DNA from: a virus
Virus record (IMG/VR): IMGVR_UViG_3300028892_000389
Span: 1-20,046 of that record
Reading direction: 5' to 3' (one strand)
Length of the DNA stretch: 20,046 bases
The notes beneath the pieces were generated by a model. The model worked only from the letters and a program-made list of their open reading frames with translations, did not search any database and was not told where the DNA came from. The first letter of the stretch is position 1. The number at the start of each line of letters is the position of its first letter. A program made the position numbers and the translations under genes. This document shows positions 8,301 through 15,334 of the stretch, piece by piece.

Positions 8301-9843
8301 ATCTTATGCTAAGGATAAAGGTATTTCTTTTAAGGAAGCTAAGAAAAGTGCTAGCATGGAAGATATTAATGAATGGCTTGCTGATGAGAATACTCCTGAT
8401 GTATATCTATTAGGTTTTAGATCTCCTACTTCGTATGTACATGGTGCTGGAATGGTAAGAGTTCACAGTATACATGATAGCTTAGATGTTGTATTTATGC
8501 ATTATCTAGATATAAAAGTTAATTATGAAGCTGATGGAGATGGTGATACATTTAATATGGTTGCATTACCTGACGAGCTGACAAGATTATATAGAGAATA
8601 TTATGAGTCTGATGAAATTAGGCAACAGTTAAAAGCTATCAACCTTGATGATTTTCTACCTAAGAAACCTAGAGAATATAAGTTCTCAAGTATTAAAGAT
8701 ATGGCAGCATTAACATCTGCACTAATGAGAGGTAAAAATGCAATACCTGAAATTGCTAAGACACAGCGTATTTATGGCCAGCTATTAGATAGAGAATTTT
8801 CTATGAAGATAGAGGGAGTTAAGATTGGATTAAGATCTCCTGGATCGTTACAAAGTACAGATAACTTCAAAGCTGGTAGCAAGTATACAATGAGCGATTA
8901 TCTGAGAATTTATTTACAGGCAGCTGTAGATAATGGTAAATATATGTTGCTTGATAAGTGGGATTATAGTAATGAAAAATTGAGAAGAAGTCTATTTATA
9001 ACTGAAGATAAAGAGGACATTACACCTACTCAATGGAAAGCGATAAAGATAGTGGTGGATATACATGGTCTAAATGGTCAGATAAGGAAGGGTAAAGACT
9101 CTGACCTAGGAATATGGGGTCTTAAAACAATGATAGAGAAAAGTGGATTCTATCTATCCTATACACAAGATCGTGAAGGATTTATTAGAAATAAGATAGC
9201 TGAAAGATACCCTGAGTTATATGTTAGCGAGATAAATTTCAAAGAAGGCTTATCTAATCAGGAAGCAGCAGCAGTACAGCCTGCAATTATGTATAATGAT
9301 ATGGCTAGGACTGGAGAAGAGGGTAGTCCTTTTTCATTTAATATGGCACGACATCAGGATGCTCACGATGTAGCAATTCAAAAGATACAGAACTTGAAAG
9401 AAGATATTGTTGAATCTGATAAAGGTTTATATTATGGTCAAGATATGGGACAAGATCTGTATGATATGTATGATGAGCTTGCAGATGCTGGAGTAGAGAT
9501 AGGATTTTTAGGATGGTCGCATAATGAAAAGATGGTTGACTTTGCTGAAACATATTCTAAAAGATTTAATGCTCTTTCTGATAATGCTAAGAAAGTAGCT
9601 ACCTTTACATTCCTAGAGGGAGTTAAAAGATTGACTGGTAAACAAGTGCATTATCCTCTTAACTTACCCCCTATGAGTAAAAGGAAAAATGGTATAAGCC
9701 TTCTCGATCACAGGGTAATGAGATCGTATTTCAAAAAATATAATGATAGATTGTTATCTCCAGAAAATATTAGAGATGATGTTATAAAAGCTAACTCTAG
9801 ACATACTGGATTTCTTACATTTATAGCAAAGAACTGTTTATAA
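5311..9843 (+). CDS. Giant virion polyprotein, C-terminal fragment: GNAT, ART-like and DxDGD RNA polymerase-like regions
   Basis: Coding continues upstream to about 5206 in this frame; the ATG at 5311 lies inside a GNAT-like domain and is not a natural start. In order: the end of the GNAT-like domain (residues 1-50 here); an ADP-ribosyltransferase-like domain (about 60-165, beginning ITLYRAVP and ending in a Glu-Gln...GGIPAKYL segment); linkers with EAP motifs; then a long region to the end. That region has RSPT at about residues 1037-1040 and EADGDGDTF with Asp at 1075, 1077 and 1079. This spacing matches the R-x-P ... NADFDGD signature of RNA polymerase beta' and the DxDGD motif of YonO, eukaryotic RdRP and crAss-like virion polymerases. 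The lysine-bearing partner barrel should lie upstream; a stretch around 7140-7500 is a candidate only. Inferred role: virion-packaged transcription of early genes. The stop overlaps the next ATG (TAATG). Confidence 0.75.
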   Translation: MEIIAQPGSEGFWEKQGFYHTGVTEDYRDPETGELLEPHSKMRLDLPVVSKEAPAEEGEMITLYRAVPVDKENIVIDGNIVSPADNNDARAIMEKFGQRGVWAARKREDAKGQGGKQDKMLKFKVPRKWYEQKAKELGLEGDEQINMFLGGIPAKYLVKDEAPTGLTEEEAEAKLAEYLGPIERVQFPAAKSFDDIHAIVDGKRVELTKIQKEQLNKIREGKDSASKYMRAGAEVAHLKFGRDLIRQQEAPEIVEPKAPVIDDIKEVKGNRFANEKEIDEVQEVDISETREGLADIEGTSDYRNFNNINAKINHALGIRIFKETEKAWHTQQIIGNYANADEAIDATIEEFTTVKDNKGNIITPGIRPEVLTPGIRNALRNNYYRLHNMDRTNQNDPSKNDQVNAEVILPTHGIPRIQIKKEKNKILKKTNPSYATSLSAVTDRDLVWISPRDIYDRKITADILDHSIVETNSRYQPITTNEVLTLHYSEANKGLYAFSFVKGEGKIAFTKINPEHKELAKDVKKLREYWKNEGMSKEDIGNYILDPSLKHTFPNPDGTGDIVLDPVNLSAANVARYEAIKRHYPKFLDDPGGMPNVFKRMKIPMTPTIQLKDFRPVKVKIVNKDNLVYVYPDRVVKATETGIYKGDGGTPTSKQFFKDSAKLWGEGANSRISKNVIYENNELGTLMVKHLMFQPQGNALIYENYGQENEKLIGELRDGDIYAFNKPKAWTKTSLDKYLKDNDLIGADSKRLIDAFTDETADNIGRLTSAVNSVLEVPKFKELSLPSINDQLEFISSKEGLLKQLVRKVASPEEMELIDHLLTSDEAKVTTDSFGEFAKSGETFEVQGESLGFIYSTEGRKDKTPYPDQHHNYVRDEALQQAWSDYYIPKMHEQIRNVFNKSRGKVIDNIASFANHIRNRDTESIDDPTADSFEVGMGLHYSGAQFLDVLMQKKGVIPAVQVANQKGISEKMQSDIQGILDRNEVSPSKKNASTIYESYAKDKGISFKEAKKSASMEDINEWLADENTPDVYLLGFRSPTSYVHGAGMVRVHSIHDSLDVVFMHYLDIKVNYEADGDGDTFNMVALPDELTRLYREYYESDEIRQQLKAINLDDFLPKKPREYKFSSIKDMAALTSALMRGKNAIPEIAKTQRIYGQLLDREFSMKIEGVKIGLRSPGSLQSTDNFKAGSKYTMSDYLRIYLQAAVDNGKYMLLDKWDYSNEKLRRSLFITEDKEDITPTQWKAIKIVVDIHGLNGQIRKGKDSDLGIWGLKTMIEKSGFYLSYTQDREGFIRNKIAERYPELYVSEINFKEGLSNQEAAAVQPAIMYNDMARTGEEGSPFSFNMARHQDAHDVAIQKIQNLKEDIVESDKGLYYGQDMGQDLYDMYDELADAGVEIGFLGWSHNEKMVDFAETYSKRFNALSDNAKKVATFTFLEGVKRLTGKQVHYPLNLPPMSKRKNGISLLDHRVMRSYFKKYNDRLLSPENIRDDVIKANSRHTGFLTFIAKNCL

Positions 9844-12800
9844 TGGCTAAGACGATATGTAAAGATCATATGGATGTTATAGGACTCTATGCAGATCAGG
9901 ATCGTAGAGAGAGTGAACTCTTTGGACTAGATACAACAAGACCTATGTCTTCCTGGTCTTCCAAAGTTATGCAAAGAATACTAAAGATGGTTAGGAGTAA
10001 AGATTCTCCTATTAATCAAAAACATATTAAAAAGGCAATTAAAGACGAATGGGGCAAAGTAGAGAAGGTAAAAGTGTTAGCTCTCGAATATGGTATGCTA
10101 ATAGAAAAGAATCCTGGATTAGAGGATATTATGAAGCACTTTATAAGAATGCAGTATACCGCAATGGAACATGGAGATCCAAGTGGTAAGGCTAAAGAAG
10201 AGCGTGATACTCCTGAGATTGAATGGAAGAGAGATAAAAATAAATTAGAAATCGACTTGGCGAGTTTGCCTGAGAATGTTTTGAGAAATATAGTGAATGA
10301 ATTAAAAGGACTTATTCGTCATGGCATGGGAGAGAATATAGGAAAATCATGGCTTTGGGGACTATTTGGACCTCTTGATGTTCAGGTGACTACGTCAAGG
10401 ACTATGACTAGGAAAGAATCTTCTGGGGCTTTATTTGCAATGCATGAGGCAGTTAAGAAGTTCCCTAGAGCACTAGCCAGCCTGCTTCAAAGATTCTCTG
10501 GAGCAGATCCTACCCATAAAGACTATGTAACAAGCTCAACTGGGAAAAAGATACTAAGAAAGTATGGGATAGATCAGATAATAGAGAATATTGAAAAACT
10601 AGCTACTGATCCAAGTTTATCCAAGCTAGGAATGGCTCAATCTAAAAGAATTCTTTATGATAGATTTGTATGGTATAATGTAAGGGATGATCTTGGTAAT
10701 CGTAGAATAAAGATTGATGATGATGGTAATATGACTATTGCTATGTTGCATGGAGCTACACGTGATGAGGAAGGTAATCTTATTCTGTGGGACAAATCAG
10801 CTGAAGAATCGCAAGTTAATGCACCAAAATATGAATTTAGTAATTATATATCAATAGAAGATTATAGTATAGATCAGAAGACAGGCAAAAATCTTCATGT
10901 TCCTATGAATAGGACTATGATAAGGAAATTTAAAGAAGAGTCTGAAAAATATGCAGCATTACATAAGAATGTTTGGGAATTTCTACAGAAAGAATTTGCA
11001 GAAAGTGAGAAGGAACAGCATGCTCAGTTAAAAAGTTTAGTCCCAAAAGGATGGACAGATGAGGATGTAGATAGACTATTCTTCGGTCCAGATCCTACCA
11101 AGTTCAAGAGAATTGATAGAAAGACTGGCAAAGTTACTCAGTGGTCTGACTTACATAAAGAGCGACAACAATTAATTTTGCAACTTTATAATAATGCAAC
11201 TAGATATAGTATTCTTAAACCTTATGTATTTAATGCTAGAAATGATGATGCTCCCAGTGAAGGTAGAGCATCTTTCCCTGTTCTTTACAACCAAATGCGT
11301 TTTTCTTATATGTGGGATGATATGATAGCGGATAAGGCTGAAGAATTAAGGAAGATAAACAAAGAGCTAGATAATCCTAGACTTAAAGATCCTAAAGATC
11401 CTAAGCTCAAGCGGTATAAGAATGGCTTACTGCAAGAGAGAAAGGTCCTGATTTCGACTATAACAAGAGCTGAGAAGATAAGAGATAGTAAAGATGACTA
11501 TCCTGTAGATATGTCTACTGGTACATACTTAGCATTAGGTGGAGATGTTAAACATGCTAAACATATTAGCAATCAATTTGATATAAGAAAAGCACGCAGC
11601 GATAAATCTGTTTATTCTGACTATTTACAACATAATTTTACTCAGCTAGAGAGAAATAAATTAACCATCGAACTTATAAAGAATTTAAAGAGAGCTCGAT
11701 CAGCGCCAGTACAGGATTATATTTTAAATCAGTATAAAGTATCTCTGTATCAGCCTGATGCTGCTTCAGGATTTGGTTGGTTGAAATGGGATAGTGATTC
11801 TGTATCTAAAGTGTTTGGAAAAGATGCATCAAAAAGAAGAAATGTTTCTGCTGCTAAAATAGATCGAAAGACAAGACAAGTTCTTTCCTTTATATCAGGT
11901 AACCTTTTACGAGGATGGGGTACTGCTGCTCAGAACTATACTGCTGTAATCCAGAAATTAATTGATATAGGTATTGATAGATTGGATGATGCATACCAGA
12001 TCTTAGGTGCAGGAGATAAAAATATTGATCGTCTTATTGGCTTATCGGGAGTTGTAGATTTCAGGGAATTCTTTAGTAAAACCCTTACAAATGATGCAAA
12101 TACTCTTGGAGCAGAGAATAAACATATCATGAGAATGACAAAAGAAATGCTTAAGTATTGGAAGGCAGTAGGCAAACTGCCCAAGGCAAATACTGAGGCT
12201 CAAATAGCATCAAATAACAGGACGAAGGCAAAATTACATCAAGAATTAGAAAAGAAATTAGGAGAAACTATTAGATCTATACCTCCCCCTAGTAGGTTAA
12301 AGAAAAGATCTGCAATTCAAGGGGATATGCATAGAACTAATATTCTTAGTAAATGGGTTAACTATGCTATTAATAAAGAGTATGAAGCAGCTCCTTATCT
12401 AAAATCTGCTCCTGCAAAGACTCTTGCCACTTTAACAGAATGGTGGGCAAGTGCTCAAAGAAGAGGACATGCCCCAACAATGGGTAAGACTGAACAAGAG
12501 TTACGTGCTTTAAGTTTCATCATTGGAGTACGAGCTGCTATGAGAAAAGGTGATATAACTGAAATGCCCTTAGGAGATCTTTTAAAGTATCCTGTATTAG
12601 TAGAAAAAGCTATTGCAATTGGAGTTGATTATGTAGAGACAATGGATTTTGGTTTGTCTAGACAGGATTTAGGCCAAATGTCCTCAGGCAATATTGGAGC
12701 ATTCTTTACACAATTTAAGGTATGGTCTATGCAGAAATTCTCTAAAGATCTTGATACTGTAAGGCTAGCATACCAAGAGTTAAAGAATACAGATAGCCAA

Positions 12801-13331
12801 TATGTAGATTTTAAGGCAACTTCAAAGATGCTTGAATCATTGGTTAGATATAATAAATATAGTCAAGACCATTTACGTACTGTAAGTCCTAGATTAGCAG
12901 CATTCAGAGCATGGATCTTTACTCAAGGACTATGGACTGCTGTATGGGACTTTGGAATCATGGGCCCATTAACACTAATACCAGGAGTAAAAAAAATAAC
13001 CAGGCTTGTACCAGGAATTCGTACTATTGGAGGTTCTACTTCAGACTTGATTAGTTTAATGCTTCTTGTGCCAGGACTTGCTGTGGCCTTAACATACGGA
13101 GATGGAGATGATGAGGTAGAGAAGATTATAGACTATTATTCTAAGAAGACTCTTCTTGGATTTGGTGCTAGATGGACAATAGATGCATTCCTTACTATGC
13201 TTGCCATCATAGAAGGGGAAGATGAAGATGAATATATAGATAGAGCAAACAAAGTTATATCACCATTACTTCCCCCTCCAGCAAGAGAACTTCAATTAGC
13301 CTATCCCTTACTTAAAAAAATTCTTGATTAA
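9843..13331 (+). CDS. Second giant virion protein with hydrophobic C-terminus, 1,162 aa
   Basis: Begins in the stop codon of the preceding gene (TAATG). The first 1,000 residues are charged and largely helical, with no signature enzyme motif that I can place. Around residues 950-975 is an Asp-Phe-Gly-Leu-Ser ... Gly-Ala-Phe-Phe-Thr-Gln-Phe stretch. I associate that kind of stretch with the C-terminal parts of very large phage proteins ejected with DNA, but it is only suggestive. Hydrophobic segments follow near residues 1030-1050, 1070-1085 and 1113-1127, with an acidic patch after the second and third. Together with the upstream giant protein it probably forms the ejected virion protein set; it might also complement the polymerase region. 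Its end overlaps the convergent membrane-protein frame by 24 bases. Confidence 0.72.
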   Translation: MAKTICKDHMDVIGLYADQDRRESELFGLDTTRPMSSWSSKVMQRILKMVRSKDSPINQKHIKKAIKDEWGKVEKVKVLALEYGMLIEKNPGLEDIMKHFIRMQYTAMEHGDPSGKAKEERDTPEIEWKRDKNKLEIDLASLPENVLRNIVNELKGLIRHGMGENIGKSWLWGLFGPLDVQVTTSRTMTRKESSGALFAMHEAVKKFPRALASLLQRFSGADPTHKDYVTSSTGKKILRKYGIDQIIENIEKLATDPSLSKLGMAQSKRILYDRFVWYNVRDDLGNRRIKIDDDGNMTIAMLHGATRDEEGNLILWDKSAEESQVNAPKYEFSNYISIEDYSIDQKTGKNLHVPMNRTMIRKFKEESEKYAALHKNVWEFLQKEFAESEKEQHAQLKSLVPKGWTDEDVDRLFFGPDPTKFKRIDRKTGKVTQWSDLHKERQQLILQLYNNATRYSILKPYVFNARNDDAPSEGRASFPVLYNQMRFSYMWDDMIADKAEELRKINKELDNPRLKDPKDPKLKRYKNGLLQERKVLISTITRAEKIRDSKDDYPVDMSTGTYLALGGDVKHAKHISNQFDIRKARSDKSVYSDYLQHNFTQLERNKLTIELIKNLKRARSAPVQDYILNQYKVSLYQPDAASGFGWLKWDSDSVSKVFGKDASKRRNVSAAKIDRKTRQVLSFISGNLLRGWGTAAQNYTAVIQKLIDIGIDRLDDAYQILGAGDKNIDRLIGLSGVVDFREFFSKTLTNDANTLGAENKHIMRMTKEMLKYWKAVGKLPKANTEAQIASNNRTKAKLHQELEKKLGETIRSIPPPSRLKKRSAIQGDMHRTNILSKWVNYAINKEYEAAPYLKSAPAKTLATLTEWWASAQRRGHAPTMGKTEQELRALSFIIGVRAAMRKGDITEMPLGDLLKYPVLVEKAIAIGVDYVETMDFGLSRQDLGQMSSGNIGAFFTQFKVWSMQKFSKDLDTVRLAYQELKNTDSQYVDFKATSKMLESLVRYNKYSQDHLRTVSPRLAAFRAWIFTQGLWTAVWDFGIMGPLTLIPGVKKITRLVPGIRTIGGSTSDLISLMLLVPGLAVALTYGDGDDEVEKIIDYYSKKTLLGFGARWTIDAFLTMLAIIEGEDEDEYIDRANKVISPLLPPPARELQLAYPLLKKILD

Positions 13332-13499
13332 GTAGAGTATCACACCAAATACAATCTGTATTGGTAGAAATACTCCTACCATCATTAAAACTTTCTCAAA
13401 TTTTAACTTAGGATCGTGGAGATTCTGAGTATTGGGAACGTAGGGCCAAGACTCTACATAGTTCTTTTTCGGCTTTATTCCTTCTTGTAATTGATGCAT
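13308..13499 (-). CDS. Small single-helix membrane protein, 63 aa (start uncertain)
   Basis: Residues about 37-62 form one hydrophobic helix (from MMVGVF through YLIKNFF) preceded by a polar, Pro-containing N-terminal part. The ATG at 13499 has GGAG eight bases upstream, but the N-terminal two thirds overlap the 54-aa gene in another frame. A shorter 25-residue version starting at 13385, after that gene ends, has only a weak GAGAAAG upstream. This is the last gene of the minus-strand block and its 3' end overlaps the converging giant gene. A small phage membrane protein here could be holin- or spanin-like, but nothing in the sequence proves a function. Confidence 0.5.
   Translation of the reverse strand: MHQLQEGIKPKKNYVESWPYVPNTQNLHDPKLKFEKVLMMVGVFLPIQIVFGVILYLIKNFFK
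13345..13364. terminator. Small hairpin at the convergent gene junction
   Basis: CCAA-A-TACA / TGTATTGG can form eight base pairs with one bulged A around a 3-base ATC loop, just after the plus-strand stop at 13331. There is no clear T-run on either side, so it is not a textbook intrinsic terminator. Its position between converging blocks is the only reason to list it, and it lies inside the small minus-strand membrane-protein frame. Confidence 0.25.
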
Positions 13500-13572
13500 T
13501 ATCCCACTCCATATAAGCTTTGAATATATCCTCTGCGAGTACTCTTTGTACTCCCCATTGTGAATCTGTCAT
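13408..13572 (-). CDS. Small helical protein, 54 aa
   Basis: ATG at 13572 is preceded by ATAAGGAGAATCA, a strong ribosome binding site at good spacing, ten bases after the nuclease gene stops at 13582. The product is charged and probably forms two helices (MTDSQWGVQRVLAEDIFKAY near the start, then an Arg/Lys/Glu-rich stretch). No family is recognised. It overlaps the 63-aa membrane-protein frame by 92 bases; of the two, this frame has the better start signal. Confidence 0.6.
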   Translation of the reverse strand: MTDSQWGVQRVLAEDIFKAYMEWDNASITRRNKAEKELCRVLALRSQYSESPRS

Positions 13573-13581
13573 TGATTCTCC

Positions 13582-13941
13582 TTATCTAGCTTCATTTTCA
13601 GCTTGTAGCATGTCACAAAATACGGTAAAGGGTATTGCTACGTATGGTTCTTTACCATTCTTTTTAAAGACTATAGCTGATGAGCTACAGTCAGGCCTAT
13701 TAGTTTCACACTGTTCTATGGCCCTCCATATTTGCAATTTCTCTACATTTTTACATTCAAAGCTAAATGTACATACTTTCTTAGCTGCGGGGGTTCTGAC
13801 GATATCTTCACCTGTCATGCCCATTGTTTGGGACTTTATATCATCAGGATGCAATTGTGTGTACACATCTCTCAGCATATCTCTTACATAGTTCTGAAGT
13901 CTGCGTCCTTTAGCTTTGCTTGATCTTGCGCTTCTCTGCAT
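13582..13941 (-). CDS. PD-(D/E)xK-type nuclease, resolvase-like, 119 aa
   Basis: The protein opens with a basic SSKAKGRRLQNYV helix, then MTGEDIVR (Asp46) and FECKN (Glu62-x-Lys64). This Asp ... Glu-x-Lys arrangement, with a conserved Gln near residue 77 (IEQC), is the core of small PD-(D/E)xK nucleases such as archaeal-type Holliday-junction resolvases and related phage endonucleases. The length suits a single catalytic domain. GGGGGTAAAAG precedes the ATG, and the start overlaps the upstream gene's end by 32 bases. In a replication and recombination operon it probably resolves branched DNA or processes ends; the exact substrate is unknown. All three catalytic positions look intact. Confidence 0.75.
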   Translation of the reverse strand: MQRSARSSKAKGRRLQNYVRDMLRDVYTQLHPDDIKSQTMGMTGEDIVRTPAAKKVCTFSFECKNVEKLQIWRAIEQCETNRPDCSSSAIVFKKNGKEPYVAIPFTVFCDMLQAENEAR

Positions 13942-14116
13942 CTTTTACCCCCAATCGTCTATATTGTGATGATAACCATTGATCTATAGATTTAATATCT
14001 CTATATATATGATTTTTTCTTTCTTCTGATGCAGTTTCTTCGTAATGTTTTCTCTCATCATGGTATAGATATATTACTATTTTAGCAATGATATCGAGTT
14101 GTTTTCTAGTTATCAT
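13910..14116 (-). CDS. Small charged helical phage protein, 68 aa
   Basis: ATG at 14116 follows GGAGACCTTAA, a good ribosome binding site, and overlaps the end of the previous gene by 11 bases. The product is helical and highly charged (His/Glu/Lys/Arg-rich), with a basic C-terminal tail. There are no Cys motifs or membrane segments. The family is unrecognised; it belongs to the tightly overlapping row of small early genes. Confidence 0.65.
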   Translation of the reverse strand: MITRKQLDIIAKIVIYLYHDERKHYEETASEERKNHIYRDIKSIDQWLSSQYRRLGVKDAEKRKIKQS

Positions 14117-14363
14117 TTAAGGTCTCCTTGTCTGGTATTCCAAAGCCAAATTCGTCCCTAAGACGCTTTAAGGCCTCTTTTATCTTATGGTGCAGTATAC
14201 CTCCACTTTCTTGAGAAACCGCCTCTAAGGCATCATTACACCCCATTTGCACCCCCATAGTGACATTGTATTCATCAGCAGTGGTTTGTTCATATTCCAT
14301 TACAGTTACCTCATTACAAGATTTACATGTCATTTTAACAAACCTTTTCTTAACCTCATTCAT
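14106..14363 (-). CDS. Small protein with an N-terminal CxxC, 85 aa
   Basis: Residues 13-16 are Cys-Lys-Ser-Cys, typical of half of a zinc-binding knuckle, with one further Cys near residue 42. A single CxxC cannot complete a zinc site alone unless other residues or a dimer help. The C-terminal half is helical and charged. The ATG at 14363 overlaps the upstream gene's stop by eight bases, which indicates coupling, since no strong AGGAG lies in front. Function unknown. Confidence 0.6.
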   Translation of the reverse strand: MNEVKKRFVKMTCKSCNEVTVMEYEQTTADEYNVTMGVQMGCNDALEAVSQESGGILHHKIKEALKRLRDEFGFGIPDKETLNDN

Positions 14364-14547
14364 CTGTCACTTTTGTAGCTTGAATAGAAAACGATTCTTG
14401 ACCGTAACTTTCATTCTTCCACAAAGCGATGTTTACCTTCTCGTCATTGATGGTTAGTTCACCAGTAAACATAGGATGTTTGCTATTAGGTGTATGTTTT
14501 GGATTTTTATTAGCATATCCAGAGCCTACTTTCTCATACTTCTTCAT
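14356..14547 (-). CDS. Small conserved-looking phage protein, 63 aa
   Basis: The start at 14547 has GGAGGAAA directly upstream; the frame is open further upstream, but that extension lies inside the neighbouring gene and reads poorly. The pattern Asn-x-x-Pro-Lys-His ... His-Pro-Met-Phe-Thr-Gly ... Ile-Asn ... Ala-Leu-Trp-Lys-Asn ... Phe-Ser-Ile resembles small beta-rich phage proteins with a His-Pro-x-(Phe/Tyr)-x-Gly and Trp-Lys signature found beside replication genes. That resemblance is from memory and no function is assigned. Overlaps the upstream gene by 14 bases. Confidence 0.6.
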   Translation of the reverse strand: MKKYEKVGSGYANKNPKHTPNSKHPMFTGELTINDEKVNIALWKNESYGQESFSIQATKVTDE

Positions 14548-14848
14548 TTTCCTCCTCCACCATTGCCCATAATAGGCATAAATATACAATAGCATCTTTA
14601 ATACGACCTCTAACATCTTCTCGCTGTGACTTATGTCCAGCAAGATATGCAGTTATGCCATCAATATGTTTCATGAGATATACAAGTAATACATTGCCTG
14701 GTTTAACATTGAGAAGATTACCTACTCTATTAAAGTTTGCAAATACGTTATCCTGGTCATGAGCATATTCTTTCTGTCCATCATCTCTAGTTTGCTGTAC
14801 TTGTTTCCAGATGTTGTCCATCAGACTTGTCATTTTTACGTAATTCAT
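14534..14848 (-). CDS. DUF1599-like protein (nucleotide-modification-associated family), 104 aa
   Basis: ATG at 14848 is preceded by AGGAGGTAGAAA, one of the strongest ribosome binding sites here. The sequence has a Lys-Glu-Tyr-Ala motif, Phe-Ala-Asn-Phe-Asn-Arg-Val, then Val-Leu-Leu-Val-Tyr-Leu-Met-Lys-His-Ile-Asp, and an Arg-Ile-Lys-Asp-Ala-Ile-Val-Tyr-Leu end. This matches my recollection of the DUF1599 family, associated in the literature with phage nucleotide or base modification. The biochemical role is not established. It is a small all-helical, single-domain protein and overlaps the upstream gene by 62 bases. Confidence 0.62.
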   Translation of the reverse strand: MNYVKMTSLMDNIWKQVQQTRDDGQKEYAHDQDNVFANFNRVGNLLNVKPGNVLLVYLMKHIDGITAYLAGHKSQREDVRGRIKDAIVYLCLLWAMVEEENEEV

Positions 14849-15068
14849 TTTCTACCTCCTCTTCTTTTACTTCGGTTTGCATTTCTTTTATCTTCACATT
14901 CATCCATTCGTTGAATAATATGTTATCTCCACGATATTCTATATAAGCAATAAGATAGGTTTGGATTTCATGTACCTTACTAGCTAATATTTCAATCTTC
15001 TGGTGAGCTTCAGATAAAAGAGCTGCGTATTCTTTATATCCAAGTTTCTTATGTTTTTGTTTGCTCAT
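14787..15068 (-). CDS. Small coiled-coil-like phage protein, 93 aa
   Basis: The start at 15068 overlaps the previous gene's stop (ATGA). The first half alternates hydrophobic and charged residues in a pattern suited to a coiled coil (about residues 10-45), followed by a strongly acidic and basic tail. The last about 20 residues are encoded in the region shared with the DUF1599-like gene. No catalytic or zinc motif; family unrecognised. Confidence 0.62.
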   Translation of the reverse strand: MSKQKHKKLGYKEYAALLSEAHQKIEILASKVHEIQTYLIAYIEYRGDNILFNEWMNVKIKEMQTEVKEEEVENELRKNDKSDGQHLETSTAN

Positions 15069-15229
15069 AGTCCCATCCTTATCTTGACTCTTTTAACATC
15101 TTTAATAAGAGTATTTATTGCTTGTGCATTAGTGTCAATGCTTTCTAACAATTCAATATAATCATCTTGATTCATGCTCCATTTAGGAGTAGTTTCCTTT
15201 GTAGGTTTTTCTTTAGTCTTAGTCGGCAT
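15065..15229 (-). CDS. Small protein, 54 aa
   Basis: Read directly from the reverse strand: ATG at 15229 with AAGGAG seven bases upstream, ending in TGA at 15067-15065 that overlaps the next ATG. The product has a Lys/Thr/Pro-rich N-terminus and a helical second half with Leu-Leu-Glu and Ile-Asn-Thr-Leu-Ile. It overlaps the 31-aa gene by 11 bases. Good start signal and coupling on both sides, but no family is recognised. Confidence 0.55.
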   Translation of the reverse strand: MPTKTKEKPTKETTPKWSMNQDDYIELLESIDTNAQAINTLIKDVKRVKIRMGL

Positions 15230-15314
15230 TTTCAGTCTCCTTGTTTTGTTTAGTTCTATCCCAAAGATCTATCCATTGGAATCCGTAATCATCTTTTAAA
15301 TCTTTATCTAACAT
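15219..15314 (-). CDS. Micro-protein, 31 aa
   Basis: ATG at 15314 is preceded by AATAAGGAGTAACA, a strong site at ideal spacing. The product is short and acidic, with two Trp and several Asp/Lys residues (MLDKDLKDDYGFQWIDLW at the start). The following 54-aa gene begins inside its end. It is also the first gene downstream of the long hairpin at 15335-15431. It may be a real micro-protein or mainly a coupling leader for the next gene. Confidence 0.5.
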   Translation of the reverse strand: MLDKDLKDDYGFQWIDLWDRTKQNKETENAD

Positions 15315-15334
15315 TGTTACTCCTTATTATTTAT

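Noticed and set aside
5311-9843. N4-type (T7-like single-subunit) virion RNA polymerase
   Set aside because: The visible catalytic signature is DxDGD with an upstream R-x-P, which belongs to the double-barrel polymerases; I saw no T7-type motif set.
9801-9860. Third frame break joining the two giant proteins into one
   Set aside because: The frame does move by -1, but there is a clean TAATG stop/start overlap and no protein-like read-through across it, as at the other ordinary gene junctions.
13520-13891. 123-residue forward open frame opposite the nuclease
   Set aside because: Runs antisense to the PD-(D/E)xK gene, which has intact motifs and a good start; composition is that of an antisense shadow.
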